Positions 7,699 through 16,819 are shown, numbered from the stretch's first letter. The stretch is DNA of 64,000 nt from JABCYV01 sp035512155 (GCA_035512155.1 DATKEN010000132.1:1-64000), one strand, 5' to 3'. Notes: generated from the letters alone by a model not told the origin. A program made the numbers and translations.

Positions 7699-8094
7699 TC
7701 ATTGCGATCTAACCCTCTCGGCGACCGTCAGCTCGAGGAAGTCGGTCACATTGAGAAGCCCCAACATGAACCGGACGAAGCTGGGCATATCCCGACGCTG
7801 GTCGTCGTGGACGAGATGAGGATGCGAGAGCCCTATCGTGCGGCCTTCGGTTTCGAGCCGGCAGCCGTCCTCAGCTAGGACATTGCGCACCCACTGCGAC
7901 TCACGTCCATAAGTAAGCGCGATGATCAACCGATTGCCTCGCCGAAAAATGAGCACAGGCGTGCGGTAACGCCGACGTGTTTTCCGTCCAACATGGATGA
8001 CCACTCCCATGCCCGGCAGGCGACCTGCCAGCGGGCCAAGAAGACGATTCGTCACATACAGATTAAATCGTGCGACCCAGCGAGGCAGCGGCAT
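7699..8094 (-). CDS. Deazaflavin (F420)-dependent nitroreductase-family protein
   Basis: The 131-residue protein matches the Ddn/PF04075 split beta-barrel family. It has VVIHVGRKTRRRYRTPVLIFRRGNRLIIALTYGRESQWVRNV, which combines the G-R-K-(S/T) phosphate-contacting loop with the W-(V)-R-N helix, and a C-terminal helix ending TDFLELTV. Members bind coenzyme F420 or flavin and reduce small substrates. Start ATG 8094. It stands alone, convergent with the DUF899 gene. A second split-barrel PPOX protein is encoded at 47931-48287, but no F420 biosynthesis gene is seen in this window. Confidence 0.85.
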   Translation of the reverse strand: MPLPRWVARFNLYVTNRLLGPLAGRLPGMGVVIHVGRKTRRRYRTPVLIFRRGNRLIIALTYGRESQWVRNVLAEDGCRLETEGRTIGLSHPHLVHDDQRRDMPSFVRFMLGLLNVTDFLELTVAERVRSQ

Positions 8095-8252
8095 AGGACC
8101 TCCCTAAGCTTCTCATGAAATTTAACCCATGCTCGACATCTCTTCTGAAGTGTTTGATCACACGAACTGCTCTAGCCACCGAATCGCCAAAATCAGTCGT
8201 GGAAGTTTGATCGTCATCTAATAGGTCGTATACTTTCGGCTGGAGTGTTGAC

Positions 8253-9161
8253 TTGGATATTCATCTGGTAGACGGCACATACGAGCTTTTCCGCCATTAC
8301 TACGCGCTGCCTTCCGCGCGCGATGAGAACGGGCGGGAAGTCGCCGCCGTCCGCGGCGTGCTCGCCTCTGTGCTGGGGATGGTCAAAGCTGGCGCTAGCT
8401 ACATCGCAGTTGCGACCGACCACGTCATCGAGTCATTCCGTAACGAATTGTGGCCAGGCTACAAGACCAGTGCGGGTATCGAGCCCGATCTCTGGGCGCA
8501 ATTTCCGCTGCTTGAAGAGGTCCTGTCAGCGGCCGGCGTTGTTGTGTGGCCTATGGTGGAGTTTGAGGCCGATGATGCTCTCGCGGCCGCGGCGGTCGCG
8601 GCGGCTAGAGACAAGCATGTGGATCGCGTCATCATCTGTACGCCTGACAAAGATCTGGCGCAGTGTGTGCAGGGCTCCCGCATCGTCCAATTGAATCGCA
8701 GGACGCGGGTCACTTTGGATGAGGCTGCCATTGTGCAGAAATTCGGGGTGACACCTGCGTCCATCCCTGACTACCTCGCCCTGGTGGGGGATACGGCCGA
8801 CGGCTACCCGGGACTCTCTGGCTGGGGCGCGAAATCGTCGGCTGCGGTGCTGGCCAAGTTTCTGCATCTTGAAGCCATTCCTAAAGACTGCCGGGAATGG
8901 CGCGTGAACGCTACGAACGCGAGTGCCCTCGCAGACACGCTTTGCCGCGAATGGGATAGCGCCGTGCTTTTTCGCAGACTCGCGACACTCCGGACTGATA
9001 TTCCGCTCTTCAATGATGTGGAGGAACTGAGATGGGGCGACGCTACACCCGCTTTTGCCGAGCTGGCGGCTCGACTGGACGCGGCGAGTACCGAACGCCG
9101 GCGGACGGAAACGCGGCGATCACCGAGCAAACCGATTGCCCGGACGGCTGCGCGGTCTTAA
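8253..9161 (+). CDS. Stand-alone 5'-3' exonuclease (FEN/PolA N-terminal type)
   Basis: The 302-residue protein starts at TTG 8253, with TGGAG about six bases upstream. MDIHLVDGTYELFRHYYA at the N-terminus, VVWPMVEFEADDALA, VIICTPDKDLAQCV, VQLNRR and DYLALVGDTADGYPGLSGWGAKSSAAVL are the acidic metal-binding motifs and helix-hairpin-helix of the PolA 5' nuclease/FEN family. It therefore probably removes flaps or RNA primers using two metal ions. It is shorter than a Pol I and lacks any polymerase domain. The last 25 residues are Arg/Ser/Thr rich and probably disordered. No operon partner is seen. Confidence 0.9.
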   Translation: MDIHLVDGTYELFRHYYALPSARDENGREVAAVRGVLASVLGMVKAGASYIAVATDHVIESFRNELWPGYKTSAGIEPDLWAQFPLLEEVLSAAGVVVWPMVEFEADDALAAAAVAAARDKHVDRVIICTPDKDLAQCVQGSRIVQLNRRTRVTLDEAAIVQKFGVTPASIPDYLALVGDTADGYPGLSGWGAKSSAAVLAKFLHLEAIPKDCREWRVNATNASALADTLCREWDSAVLFRRLATLRTDIPLFNDVEELRWGDATPAFAELAARLDAASTERRRTETRRSPSKPIARTAARS

Positions 9162-9246
9162 AGTGGCGCCGACTCGGGAGGACTCGCACAATTGATTCGA
9201 GTCTGAGCGGTACACTCGAGTGAGCGACCCGGCGGGTTCCGATTGT

Positions 9247-9639
9247 ATGAAAAAAGCCATCTCTGCAAAAGGGAACGCGACTCCAAAGAGCATGGACGAA
9301 TACTTATCGCGCGTTCCCGAGCCTGGCCGTGGCAGCTTGGACAAAGTTCGTGCGGCTATTCGGTCCGTCGTACCGTCCGAGGCCACGGAGACCATCAGCT
9401 ACGGCATTCCGATGTTCAAATACAGAGGAATGCTCTTCGGGTTCGCGGCCTTTTCGAAGCATTGCAGCTTGTTCCCAACGAGTATGGCCGTGATGAAGGC
9501 GTTCAAGAACGATCTCAATAACTTTGACATATCCAAAGGCACCATCCGGTTCCCTCTCGACAAGCCTCCATCAGCAGCTCTGGTGAAGAAGTTGGTGAAG
9601 GCTCGCCTTGCAGAAAAGAAACACAAGCAACCGCGCTGA
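9247..9639 (+). CDS. DUF1801 (YdhG-like) protein
   Basis: The 130-residue protein has SMDEYLSRVPEPGRGSLDKVRAAIRSVVPSEATETISYGIPMFKYRGML, FGFAAFSKHCSLFP and the C-terminal GTIRFPLDKPPSAALVKKLVKARLAE. All are characteristic of the DUF1801/YdhG family. This is a small cytoplasmic fold related to frataxin-like iron chaperones in some members; the enzymatic role is not established. ATG 9247 is preferred over GTG 9220 because the conserved region begins well after it, although neither start has a strong ribosome site. The next gene follows at once and may be cotranscribed. Confidence 0.85.
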   Translation: MKKAISAKGNATPKSMDEYLSRVPEPGRGSLDKVRAAIRSVVPSEATETISYGIPMFKYRGMLFGFAAFSKHCSLFPTSMAVMKAFKNDLNNFDISKGTIRFPLDKPPSAALVKKLVKARLAEKKHKQPR

Positions 9640-9652
9640 TCGCTTCAGCCCA

Positions 9653-10165
9653 ATGTCGATGCTTCGTCGCAATCCGGCGTCAGTATCGATGGACGACAGC
9701 TTTCTGCCAGTCAATAAGCGCAAGCCGGTTCCGCACGCGTTCGTGCTCGACGCGATTGCTTCCCTCTCACCCTACACCCGGCCCATGTTCGGGTGCCTGG
9801 CAGTCTATGTTAAAGACAAAATTGTCTTGATCCTGCGCGATAAGCCCACGAGCACACCGGACAATGGAGTGTGGCTCGCTACGACTAGAGAACACCACAA
9901 TAGCTTGCGCGGCGAGTTCCCGAATATGCGATCGATTCAGGTGTTGGGGAAACCGGTGACAGGTTGGCAGGTCCTTCCCGCCGATGCGCCGGACTTCGAG
10001 GCGGCGGCGCTGCGCGCCTGTGACCTGGTCCTCGTCGGAGATCCTCGGATAGGCAAGGTGCCGGGAGCGCGGCGGGCCTCGAGATCGAAGTCTAAAAGGG
10101 CGCCGGAGCCTTTGAAGCCGTCGAAGGCGTCGAAGAGCTCCACTAAGGGCCGGGCGAAGAAGTGA
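9653..10165 (+). CDS. TfoX N-terminal-like protein with basic tail
   Basis: The protein has about 170 residues from ATG 9653; ATG 9659 or 9689 are equally possible. The core (HAFVLDAIASLSPYTRPMFGCLAVYVKDKIVLILRDKP, then WLATTREHH) resembles the TfoX/Sxy N-terminal or MmcQ-type alpha/beta fold. The last 35 residues form a Lys/Ser/Arg-rich disordered tail (SRSKSKRAPEPLKPSKASKSS), suggesting nucleic-acid contact. It starts shortly after the DUF1801 stop. The function is unknown, and the TfoX assignment is a fold-level guess. Confidence 0.72.
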   Translation: MSMLRRNPASVSMDDSFLPVNKRKPVPHAFVLDAIASLSPYTRPMFGCLAVYVKDKIVLILRDKPTSTPDNGVWLATTREHHNSLRGEFPNMRSIQVLGKPVTGWQVLPADAPDFEAAALRACDLVLVGDPRIGKVPGARRASRSKSKRAPEPLKPSKASKSSTKGRAKK

Positions 10166-10274
10166 GGATGGAGCCCGGGGCCATCCAACCGCGACAACTC
10201 ACGGTCGTCATTGCGACGAAGGTTGAATCGACGCGCCATGGACGCGCATCGAAAAGAATCAAGGGAGTCTGGTA

Positions 10275-10691
10275 ATGGAAGACGTTGAAAAGCTTGCGCA
10301 GGAAGTATCGTCGTGGCCGCACGTATCGGTTCATCCGCATCGCTTCGGGGGTAGGGAATTCCGCATCGGGAACGCGGAAATCGGGCATGTCCATACTGGC
10401 GGAGTCGTTGACATCCCGTTTCCCCGTTCAGTTCGCGACGCTCTTCTGACCGCAGGACTCGCCCAGGAGCACCGCTGGGTTCCGAATTCAGGTTGGATCA
10501 CATTTCAAGTCCGCAGCGAAACGGACTTCAAGCATGCCGTGTGGTTGATGCGGCTTTCGTATTTGCGCTACGCCCTGAAGACAGCGAGCGATCCTCGCCG
10601 TGTGCTCGATGAATATAGTGAAGAACTGCAGTTGAGCCCACAGTTCAAATCGTTGCTCGAGCCGTTCGTTCCAAGGTCGGCGGTGGCGTAG
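10275..10691 (+). CDS. Luciferase-domain (DUF5519) family protein
   Basis: The 138-residue protein starts at ATG 10275 with GGGAG about 9-13 bases upstream. The sequence VSVHPHRFGGREFRIGNAEIGHVHTGGVVDIPFPRSVRDAL, then LAQEHRWVPNSGWITFQVRSETDFKHAVWLMRLSYLRYAL, matches the small family often annotated as luciferase family protein or DUF5519. That name does not prove light emission. The fold is compact alpha/beta with conserved His, Arg and Trp residues. No operon partner is seen. Confidence 0.82.
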   Translation: MEDVEKLAQEVSSWPHVSVHPHRFGGREFRIGNAEIGHVHTGGVVDIPFPRSVRDALLTAGLAQEHRWVPNSGWITFQVRSETDFKHAVWLMRLSYLRYALKTASDPRRVLDEYSEELQLSPQFKSLLEPFVPRSAVA

Positions 10692-10788
10692 CCCTCAATT
10701 AAACAGCTCTTTGGCAATGGCGCCGTTAGCGAAGCGCCCTGAAAGAATCGGCACTAACCGAAACCCCTTCCGGAAGTCAAAAGTAGCC

Positions 10789-11733
10789 ATGGGCTTTTTT
10801 TTGAGGCCACTCGCAACTGCATTCTTGCTTTGCACTTCTTCGGTTCTCGGAGCCGCAGAAGACTTCCCGCTCAAACGCATTCCGCTCCTCACGTACGTCG
10901 TCGACTACGAGGCAGCGTGGTCGCCCGATGGGCGACACATCGTTCTCATCTCCAACCGCCATCGCGGGATGAAGGTACATATCCTCGACACCAGCGACCC
11001 TGGCAACGGGATTGACATGCGGCAAATCACTACGGGTCCAGATGAGGATGATTCCCCAGCCTGGTCACCCGACGGCCAAAAAATCGCATTCGTTTCTGTC
11101 CGCGAAGGTGCATCTCACATTTTTGTTATGACCGCTGACGGAACCGGCATTCATCAACTCACAACCGGTGTTGGTCAGAACATTCATCCGATGTGGTCGC
11201 CGGATAATTCCCGAATCCTCTTCAACACCACCCATTTCGCCGAAGCCGACCAAACCCGGGACAAAACCTCCGAAGCGAAACGCATCATTGGCGAAAAGAC
11301 TGACGACTACATGGATCTCGCCACCGTCCGCCCCGACGGCACGGACTTGCAACGCATAACTCGGGGCGGCGGCTATACCTATGCATCGTTTTCGCCAGAC
11401 GGAGTGTCGATTCTGCATCGGCGACAACGGGGCGAGGTCTCGCAAATCTTCCTCATGAATGCTGATGGGTCAAGCGACCACAATCTTTCAGGAGCAGAGG
11501 CCTTCGACGGATGGCCCGCCTGGTCTCCTGACGGCAAAAGGATTGTATTCTCGCGGCACGGAGAACATGGATTTCAGATCTTTGTGATGAATCAGAACGG
11601 CAGCGGTGTTCGCCAACTTACGGATGCTGCCGGCGAGTTCACAAATCCCCGATGGTCGCCGGATGGCAAGAAGATTTTGTGCGGCAGGCGACTAGGTGGG
11701 ATCAACCTGGTTGTATTTGATGCCCCGAATTGA
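10789..11733 (+). CDS. Secreted TolB-like PD40 beta-propeller protein
   Basis: The 314-residue protein starts at ATG 10789 so that it begins with a signal peptide (MGFFLRPLATAFLLCTSSVLGAAE). Six repeats of the WD40-like PD40 blade follow, each carrying (A/P)WSPDG+(H/K)I: AAWSPDGRHIVLIS, AWSPDGQKIAFVS, MWSPDNSRILF, SFSPDGVSIL, AWSPDGKRIVFS and RWSPDGKKILC. This makes a six-bladed propeller like the C-terminal half of TolB, but without the TolB N-terminal domain. It is probably periplasmic and probably binds protein or peptide. Confidence 0.88.
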   Translation: MGFFLRPLATAFLLCTSSVLGAAEDFPLKRIPLLTYVVDYEAAWSPDGRHIVLISNRHRGMKVHILDTSDPGNGIDMRQITTGPDEDDSPAWSPDGQKIAFVSVREGASHIFVMTADGTGIHQLTTGVGQNIHPMWSPDNSRILFNTTHFAEADQTRDKTSEAKRIIGEKTDDYMDLATVRPDGTDLQRITRGGGYTYASFSPDGVSILHRRQRGEVSQIFLMNADGSSDHNLSGAEAFDGWPAWSPDGKRIVFSRHGEHGFQIFVMNQNGSGVRQLTDAAGEFTNPRWSPDGKKILCGRRLGGINLVVFDAPN

Positions 11734-11885
11734 CCTGTTTATCGGGCATGTTGAGGCGGGATTAATCTTGCCGGGTTTCGCACCTTTAGACTGACCTATT
11801 TGGCCGGACTGCCGGACGGGATGGTCCTCTCGAGACTCAAGCCCCGGTTTCTTTCACTGACGTATGTTCGACTCTCCAACAAGGG

Positions 11886-11891
11886 TACAAT
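11886..11891 (+). promoter_or_regulatory. -10 element before the sigma remnant
   Basis: TACAAT ends 14 bases before the internal ATG 11906. No convincing -35 is visible at the right spacing. The element suggests the remnant kept its original promoter. Confidence 0.35.
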
Positions 11892-11905
11892 GTTGCCCGC
11901 CTGCC

Positions 11906-12073
11906 ATGGGCGAAGACAACGAAGTGACGCTTCTGCTATCGGCACTTACTCGGGGTGACGACGGCGCAGCTTCGAAGCTGATTCCGGTTGTGTACGACGA
12001 ACTACGGCGACTGGCGGCGAGTTACATGGAGGAAGAAGCTAGGTTGAGGCTGCCGTTCTTATGGGAGTTTTGA
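11906..12073 (+). pseudogene. Truncated ECF sigma factor (TIGR02999-like) remnant
   Basis: From ATG 11906 the frame reads MGEDNEVTLLLSALTRGDDG, then AASKLIPVVYDELRRLAASYM. This is the N-terminal region 2 start of the acidobacterial/planctomycete ECF subgroup of about 185 residues. After ASYM the frame jumps to EEEARLRLPFLWEF and stops at 12073. EARLRL resembles the family's EAYLRL further on, so about 16 codons may have been deleted in frame before the truncation. Regions 2.2-4 are missing, so it cannot work as a sigma factor. It overlaps the 3' end of the opposite-strand kinase gene by 15 bases. An upstream in-frame ATG exists at 11864. Confidence 0.72.
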
Positions 12074-14911
12074 GTACTCGGTCCTGGCTTGATTGAGAAG
12101 CGGTATGTCCGGATCGGCGTCTTTCCATAGGGCGAAGAACTCTTGATACGCGGTCTTCGCTCCTGCCATGTCACCTTGCAGAACCCGAGCTTGAGCCAAA
12201 CCCAAGCGAGCCAGAGGGCTCAGAGGAAAGTTCAGAACCACGCCGCGGTGATCGAGAATCTTCTGGAACTCAGCCGCGGCCGCCCTCGCTTCGTTCGCAG
12301 CCAGATAAGCTTGCCCACGCATATAGACGGGATAGAGTGTTCCCAGCTGGAAGGGTTGAGGGCTTCCCAACTCGTAGGGTGCAACTACTTGTAAGAACTC
12401 AATCGCTTTGGGGGCATCCCCCTGTCTTATAGCTATCGCCGCTCGGATTGTTGGGAGCCAGTAAGCTTTCAACAATGTGTCGGAAGGGAAGCGTCGGCTT
12501 AAATCATCCGCCATGGAGCCCGCACGAGCAGGGTCTGCTGCCTGCGCCAACGCGAGCGCTCCGAGCGTCTGAACGTCACGAGTAGAGGCGAGCCCAAGGG
12601 CGTCAATAACATCTTGTCGTGCCTGGTTCCCACTACCGGTTGCGGCTTCCCGCAGCGCGCTCTCCACTCTATAGAAGCCCGCAGTCTCCTGATCTCCGTT
12701 GTGGCGAGCGGAGTCGATCGCACGTTGGGCCAGCGCCCGTGCCCTTGCAAAACGACCGTGATAGGCCTCGCTGTCGGACTGCTGTTCGAGGAGCACGTCT
12801 TCCGCTCCCGGCTTACCTGCCGCACTGCTGACAAGCTTCTGCATTTCGCCGGCGTCATTGCGTAAAAACGCGAGGAAGTAACGATTTGAGAGGAGGAACG
12901 CGCTCTCTAGCTTGCGGGCCAGAGCTTGATCCAGGACTTGCTGTACCTGGTCCGGACGATCGAGCGAGAGATAGGCGCCGGCAAGATTCAAGTAACAGGT
13001 GGCATTATTGGGTTCCAAAAGCAGGGCTTGCCGCAGTTCAGCCTCCGCTTTGTCATAGTCACCAAGATAGATATAAAGCGCTCCTAGATTGGCGTGTGGT
13101 ACTACGTCGCGGGGGTACGTATTCTTCCAGACCTCAAACACCTGTACCGCCTTATCCATTTCGCCGGTGACGTACGGGTAGTAGTGCGACTCAATGTAAA
13201 GGTTCTCTCGTTGGGAAACCCGACTGCGAAGTTCGTAGGCTTTCTTGGTGTTTTCACCTGCCAGGCCCGCCTGAGAAAGATTGAAATATGCCGTCCCCAA
13301 GCGAGCGTATGCCATGGCAAAATTCGGATCGAGTTCAATCGCGCGTTTCAAGAATGGGGTAGCGGCTCTCTCGCCTGTACTGGACCAGGTGTTAAGCGCC
13401 AGGCTGTAGGCCTGCAGGGCCTCGAGCGAGGGAGTCGTAGCCTGCTCAACAGGCGTGTCATATTTTTGGACAGAGGTAAGCGACTCACCCAGTTTCTCGC
13501 GCATCCGCGTCGCTGCCTTGTCCACAGCAGCCAACACATGCTCGCGGCTGTCGGCCTCGACTTGCTCGCTTCCCAGCGAGTCTCCGCTGCGGCAGTTCAC
13601 CGCGCTCAGACCGAAGGCGTAGTGGCTGCCGATACTGGAGATTGATCCGATGAGCATGGCTTTGCTGCCCGTGCGCTGACAAACGTCCCGCGCCAGGTCT
13701 GGCGTTAGGCGTTCATCCTTGGGACGTCCCATGTATTGCAGTTGCTGCGCGATTTTCTGTCCAGACAATACGTTGACGAAGGGTGACTGCTCGAGCTGCA
13801 CGGTCAGAGCCTGCTTCAAAGTGCCGTCGAACACGGGCTCACCGGTCGAATTGCTGAAATCAGCAACCACCAGGGAGTCTTTTTCAGTCAGCACAGCAGG
13901 ACGGCGCAGGTAAACGAACGCAGCAACAGCTGCAGCGAGCGCGATTGCAACCGCAGCCACAGCGATGATCTTTTTCCGATTTCGGGTTACGTCACGCCGG
14001 ATCGCAACCGTGGTTTGATAGGCCACGCTGCGGCCGGACTCGGTGTCACGTTTTAGGCGCTGCAGGTCGGCCCGCATTTCCGAAGCATGCTGGTAACGCA
14101 GAACGCAATCTTTCTCCAGCGCCTTTTGGATGATGGGTTCCATGCCAGGCGGAAGTGACGCACCGGACTCCGCCGGCAGAGCCGGAAATGCATGAAGAAT
14201 CGAATCAAAAACTGCGGCTGAGGTGTCACCTCGAAAGGGAAGCGACCCGGTCGCCATCTCATAGAGGACGGCGCCGAATGAGAACAGGTCAGTGCGGGTG
14301 TCAAGTTCCTTGCCCAGCGCCTGTTCCGGCGACATGTAGGCGATCGTGCCCAGCGTAGTGCCGGGGCCGGTCAGATGTTGCGGACCGGGCGTATTCATGG
14401 ACTGAGTGTTCTCGTCGCCCGTCTTGCTCCCGCTATCTTCGTTTGTGATCTTTGCCAACCCAAAGTCGAGAATCTTGGCGTGTCCACGGCTGGTGATGAA
14501 CAGGTTTCCTGGTTTGATGTCGCGATGAATAATGCCCTGGCTGTGCGCGGCGTCCAGGCCATCGGCAATTTCAATTCCCCAGGTCAGCAGGCTTTCGGCT
14601 TCGATCGGATGTGCCGCGATGCGCTGTCTCAGGGTCATGCCTTCCAGGTACTCCATGGCGATGAAGCGCCTGCCCTTATGTTCTCCGATTTCGTAGATGG
14701 TGCAGATGTTGGGATGGTTCAGGGCCGATGCCGCCCTCGCCTCTCGCCGGAATCGCTCCAGGACTTGAGGATTGCGCGCTACCAGGTCTGGCAAAAATTT
14801 CAGCGCGACGAAGCGGCCAAGTTGTGTGTCCTGTGCTTTGTACACCACGCCCATTCCACCGCCCCCCAGTTTCTCCAGGACGCGGTAGTGCGAGATGGTT
14901 TTGCCGATCAT
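12059..14911 (-). CDS. Membrane Ser/Thr protein kinase with TolB-like and TPR sensor region
   Basis: The 950-residue protein starts at ATG 14911. Its domain order is the same as the kinase at 684-3575. The kinase domain lies at about 8-270 (LGGGGMGVVYKAQD, VALKFLPD, HRDIKPGNLF, DFGLAK, MSPEQALGKELDTRTDLFSFG). A basic juxtamembrane stretch and a helix follow at about 312-335, then a TolB-like domain (LVVADFSNSTGEPVFDGTLKQALT), then TPR repeats ending ALWKDADPDIPLLNQARTEYSKLP. The near-identical end motif in both proteins shows they are recent family members. Upstream on the same strand, 53 bases away, is the dihaem cytochrome c gene, so cotranscription is possible. Ligand and substrates are unknown. 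Confidence 0.93.
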   Translation of the reverse strand: MIGKTISHYRVLEKLGGGGMGVVYKAQDTQLGRFVALKFLPDLVARNPQVLERFRREARAASALNHPNICTIYEIGEHKGRRFIAMEYLEGMTLRQRIAAHPIEAESLLTWGIEIADGLDAAHSQGIIHRDIKPGNLFITSRGHAKILDFGLAKITNEDSGSKTGDENTQSMNTPGPQHLTGPGTTLGTIAYMSPEQALGKELDTRTDLFSFGAVLYEMATGSLPFRGDTSAAVFDSILHAFPALPAESGASLPPGMEPIIQKALEKDCVLRYQHASEMRADLQRLKRDTESGRSVAYQTTVAIRRDVTRNRKKIIAVAAVAIALAAAVAAFVYLRRPAVLTEKDSLVVADFSNSTGEPVFDGTLKQALTVQLEQSPFVNVLSGQKIAQQLQYMGRPKDERLTPDLARDVCQRTGSKAMLIGSISSIGSHYAFGLSAVNCRSGDSLGSEQVEADSREHVLAAVDKAATRMREKLGESLTSVQKYDTPVEQATTPSLEALQAYSLALNTWSSTGERAATPFLKRAIELDPNFAMAYARLGTAYFNLSQAGLAGENTKKAYELRSRVSQRENLYIESHYYPYVTGEMDKAVQVFEVWKNTYPRDVVPHANLGALYIYLGDYDKAEAELRQALLLEPNNATCYLNLAGAYLSLDRPDQVQQVLDQALARKLESAFLLSNRYFLAFLRNDAGEMQKLVSSAAGKPGAEDVLLEQQSDSEAYHGRFARARALAQRAIDSARHNGDQETAGFYRVESALREAATGSGNQARQDVIDALGLASTRDVQTLGALALAQAADPARAGSMADDLSRRFPSDTLLKAYWLPTIRAAIAIRQGDAPKAIEFLQVVAPYELGSPQPFQLGTLYPVYMRGQAYLAANEARAAAAEFQKILDHRGVVLNFPLSPLARLGLAQARVLQGDMAGAKTAYQEFFALWKDADPDIPLLNQARTEYSKLP

Positions 14912-14964
14912 TTGGAGTAGGACGCGATCAAATTCGTTCCGTGACGGGCGCCCAGGTCATCATC

Positions 14965-16122
14965 TTACTGCGGAGGCGGCTTCTGTTCCGGCGCCGGGGT
15001 CTCGGCCGGCTTCGTGAACTTCGTGGGCTCAATGGGAACATTCTGCTGCATCTGCTCCACTTGGATGGTAAAGCGCCCGCCGGGACGAGAAATTGTCCAC
15101 TGAAAGGGAATCTTCACGCCGCCTGTGTCGCGATAATCAGAATAGTCAATCTGGGTCGGATTGCGGCCCAGTGGCGATTCCGCGTAACGCACCAACCGCA
15201 ACAGCAATCCCGACTGTTCATCGAAGTAAAGCTTTACCGGCGGTTGACCCTCTCTGAGCCCCGAAACAACGTACACCTCGTGGTCACCAAATTTCTCCGT
15301 ACGCTCCACGCTCAAATCACTGAAGATATTCGTCGCATCCATTGGGAAATGCAAATCAGCGTCGAGCTTGGCGGCGTCCCGGTCGGCTCCTGACATTTCG
15401 CGCACCGGGCGGCCCGGTGCAGCCAACCAGCCGTCGTGGCCATCGTAAGCCGTGACACTGTCGCCGTTTGGCAAATGCATCACCGAGACGCGCTTGGCGG
15501 GTGCCTGGGTAAAGACGTCGAGGGCAAACTTGTGTCCACCGAAATTGACAGTACCCTTCTGTATCCGGCTGGAAATCTTTCGGATCGCCTCGGCTCCGCC
15601 AACCGAACGCACGTACTTCTCGATGATCTTATTGGCATCCGGCAGGGAAGCTGCGTTCGCTGGCGTTTCTTCGATCGCTTCAGCAGTCACGGGTTTATGT
15701 TCCACTTCCGAAATAATCGGGATGGCAACTGGCCGTGGCGCACCGCGATGACAGGAATAGCAAGTCACTTCGCGGTGGCCATCAAAGTTATCTTTGTTAA
15801 TCGCGAACATCATCTGCATCATCTTACGTGCGGTCTGCTTTGGTTTCTTGTCGTCCTTATCAAACGCACCCTCCTGGTGGCAGAAATCGCATTCCACCCC
15901 CAGCGATGCCGTAATGAATTGCATCGCGGCAATCAATTCATCCTCCGGGATTCCCTTAAGCACCTGAATATTCTTGAAGGCTTCCTCGGTCATTTTCGGC
16001 TTTTCTGAGGCTGAGGCCGTAGAATTGGCCGAAACGGATTGCGTGCCCGCTCTTGTTGTAACCAGCGCGACTGCGGCAAGCGCAATGTTTGCGAAAATCA
16101 ATCGGAAGGACTTGCCCGCCAT
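14965..16122 (-). CDS. Dihaem c-type cytochrome, reaction-centre cytochrome subunit family
   Basis: The 385-residue protein has an N-terminal signal peptide (about 1-30) and two haem-binding motifs, CDFCH (about 79) and CYSCH (about 121). Met-rich helices between them (ARKMMQMMFAINKDNFDGHREVTC) are typical of the PF02276 cytochrome family. Residues about 160-370 form an outer-membrane-lipoprotein-sorting-like beta sandwich (GGAEAIRKISSRIQKGTVNFGGHKF, VTAYDGHDGWLAAPGRPVREM). This combination is frequent in acidobacteria, where no photosynthesis is implied. It is probably a periplasmic electron carrier. A Pro-rich tail ends the protein. It precedes the kinase at 12059-14911 by 53 bases. Confidence 0.9.
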   Translation of the reverse strand: MAGKSFRLIFANIALAAVALVTTRAGTQSVSANSTASASEKPKMTEEAFKNIQVLKGIPEDELIAAMQFITASLGVECDFCHQEGAFDKDDKKPKQTARKMMQMMFAINKDNFDGHREVTCYSCHRGAPRPVAIPIISEVEHKPVTAEAIEETPANAASLPDANKIIEKYVRSVGGAEAIRKISSRIQKGTVNFGGHKFALDVFTQAPAKRVSVMHLPNGDSVTAYDGHDGWLAAPGRPVREMSGADRDAAKLDADLHFPMDATNIFSDLSVERTEKFGDHEVYVVSGLREGQPPVKLYFDEQSGLLLRLVRYAESPLGRNPTQIDYSDYRDTGGVKIPFQWTISRPGGRFTIQVEQMQQNVPIEPTKFTKPAETPAPEQKPPPQ

Positions 16123-16197
16123 GCAGACTCCTGCGATGAAATCTAAGTCGGAAGTGTAGCAAAAGGGACTCTGGCGAGAGATCAGTGTTGCGTGGTC

Positions 16198-16216
16198 GCC
16201 CCTTGGGACAAGGGGG
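16198..16216. other. Short hairpin in divergent intergenic region
   Basis: GCCCCTTG-GGA-CAAGGGGGC can form an eight-pair stem between the divergent cytochrome and HbpS-like genes. No T-run follows on either strand. The rest of the 295-base interval shows no gene. Confidence 0.3.
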
Positions 16217-16417
16217 CTGATCGATGGAAAACCGTGCCACCGAAACTCCGCGAGATTAGTCCCATGACTGACCTCAAGTCACTTGAAAATGCCGTGAATA
16301 CTTAACGCTAGACACCGCAGCGGAAACCCCTTGCCAATTTCTTTCAGAGCCGCTAGTCTCCTCGCCTGCCTGCATTCCATTCGATACGCAGACTGAAACC
16401 CATCGTAAGGAGGACTC

Positions 16418-16819
16418 ATGTCCGCAGTGAAATTGGAAGATGCACGCCGGGTAATCAGCGCGGCGGAGAAAAAAGCCAAGGAAATTGGCCAGCCGATGAA
16501 CATCGCAGTAGCCGACGAAGGCGGCAATATCGTCGCTCATGTTCGCATGGACAACGCCTGGATCGGCAGCATCGATATTTCGATGAAGAAGGCTTACACG
16601 TCGCGCGCTTTTGACATCGAAACCAAAGACTTGGCAAAACACTCCCAGTCGGGAGGCCAGTTCTTCGGCATTCATGCGTCCAACAATGGCAAGATCATGA
16701 TCTTCGCTGGCGGCATTCCGCTGAAGCGCGATGGCAAAGTAGTGGGCGCCATTGGCGTCAGCGGCGGTTCGGGTGATCAGGATCATGCCGTCGCCGCGGC
16801 GGGCGCAGCCGCGTTCTAG
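16418..16819 (+). CDS. GlcG/HbpS-family haem-degrading-like protein
   Basis: The 133-residue protein starts at ATG 16418 after a strong AAGGAGG. KLEDARRVISAAEKKAKEIGQPMNIAVADEGGNIVAHVRMDNAW, SIDISMKKAYTSRAF and the Gly-rich end GKVVGAIGVSGGSGDQDHAVAAAGAAAF are diagnostic for PF03928 (GlcG/HbpS). Family members form octamers and bind haem, cobalamin or small organic molecules. No signal peptide is present, so it is cytoplasmic. It lies 27 bases before the formaldehyde dehydrogenase gene, which suggests one transcript. Such proteins often accompany dehydrogenases of small alcohols and aldehydes. Confidence 0.9.
   Translation: MSAVKLEDARRVISAAEKKAKEIGQPMNIAVADEGGNIVAHVRMDNAWIGSIDISMKKAYTSRAFDIETKDLAKHSQSGGQFFGIHASNNGKIMIFAGGIPLKRDGKVVGAIGVSGGSGDQDHAVAAAGAAAF

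Noticed and set aside
14965..16122. Photosynthetic reaction centre locus
   Set aside because: The cytochrome family name comes from phototrophs, but no reaction centre, bacteriochlorophyll or carotenoid genes are in the window.
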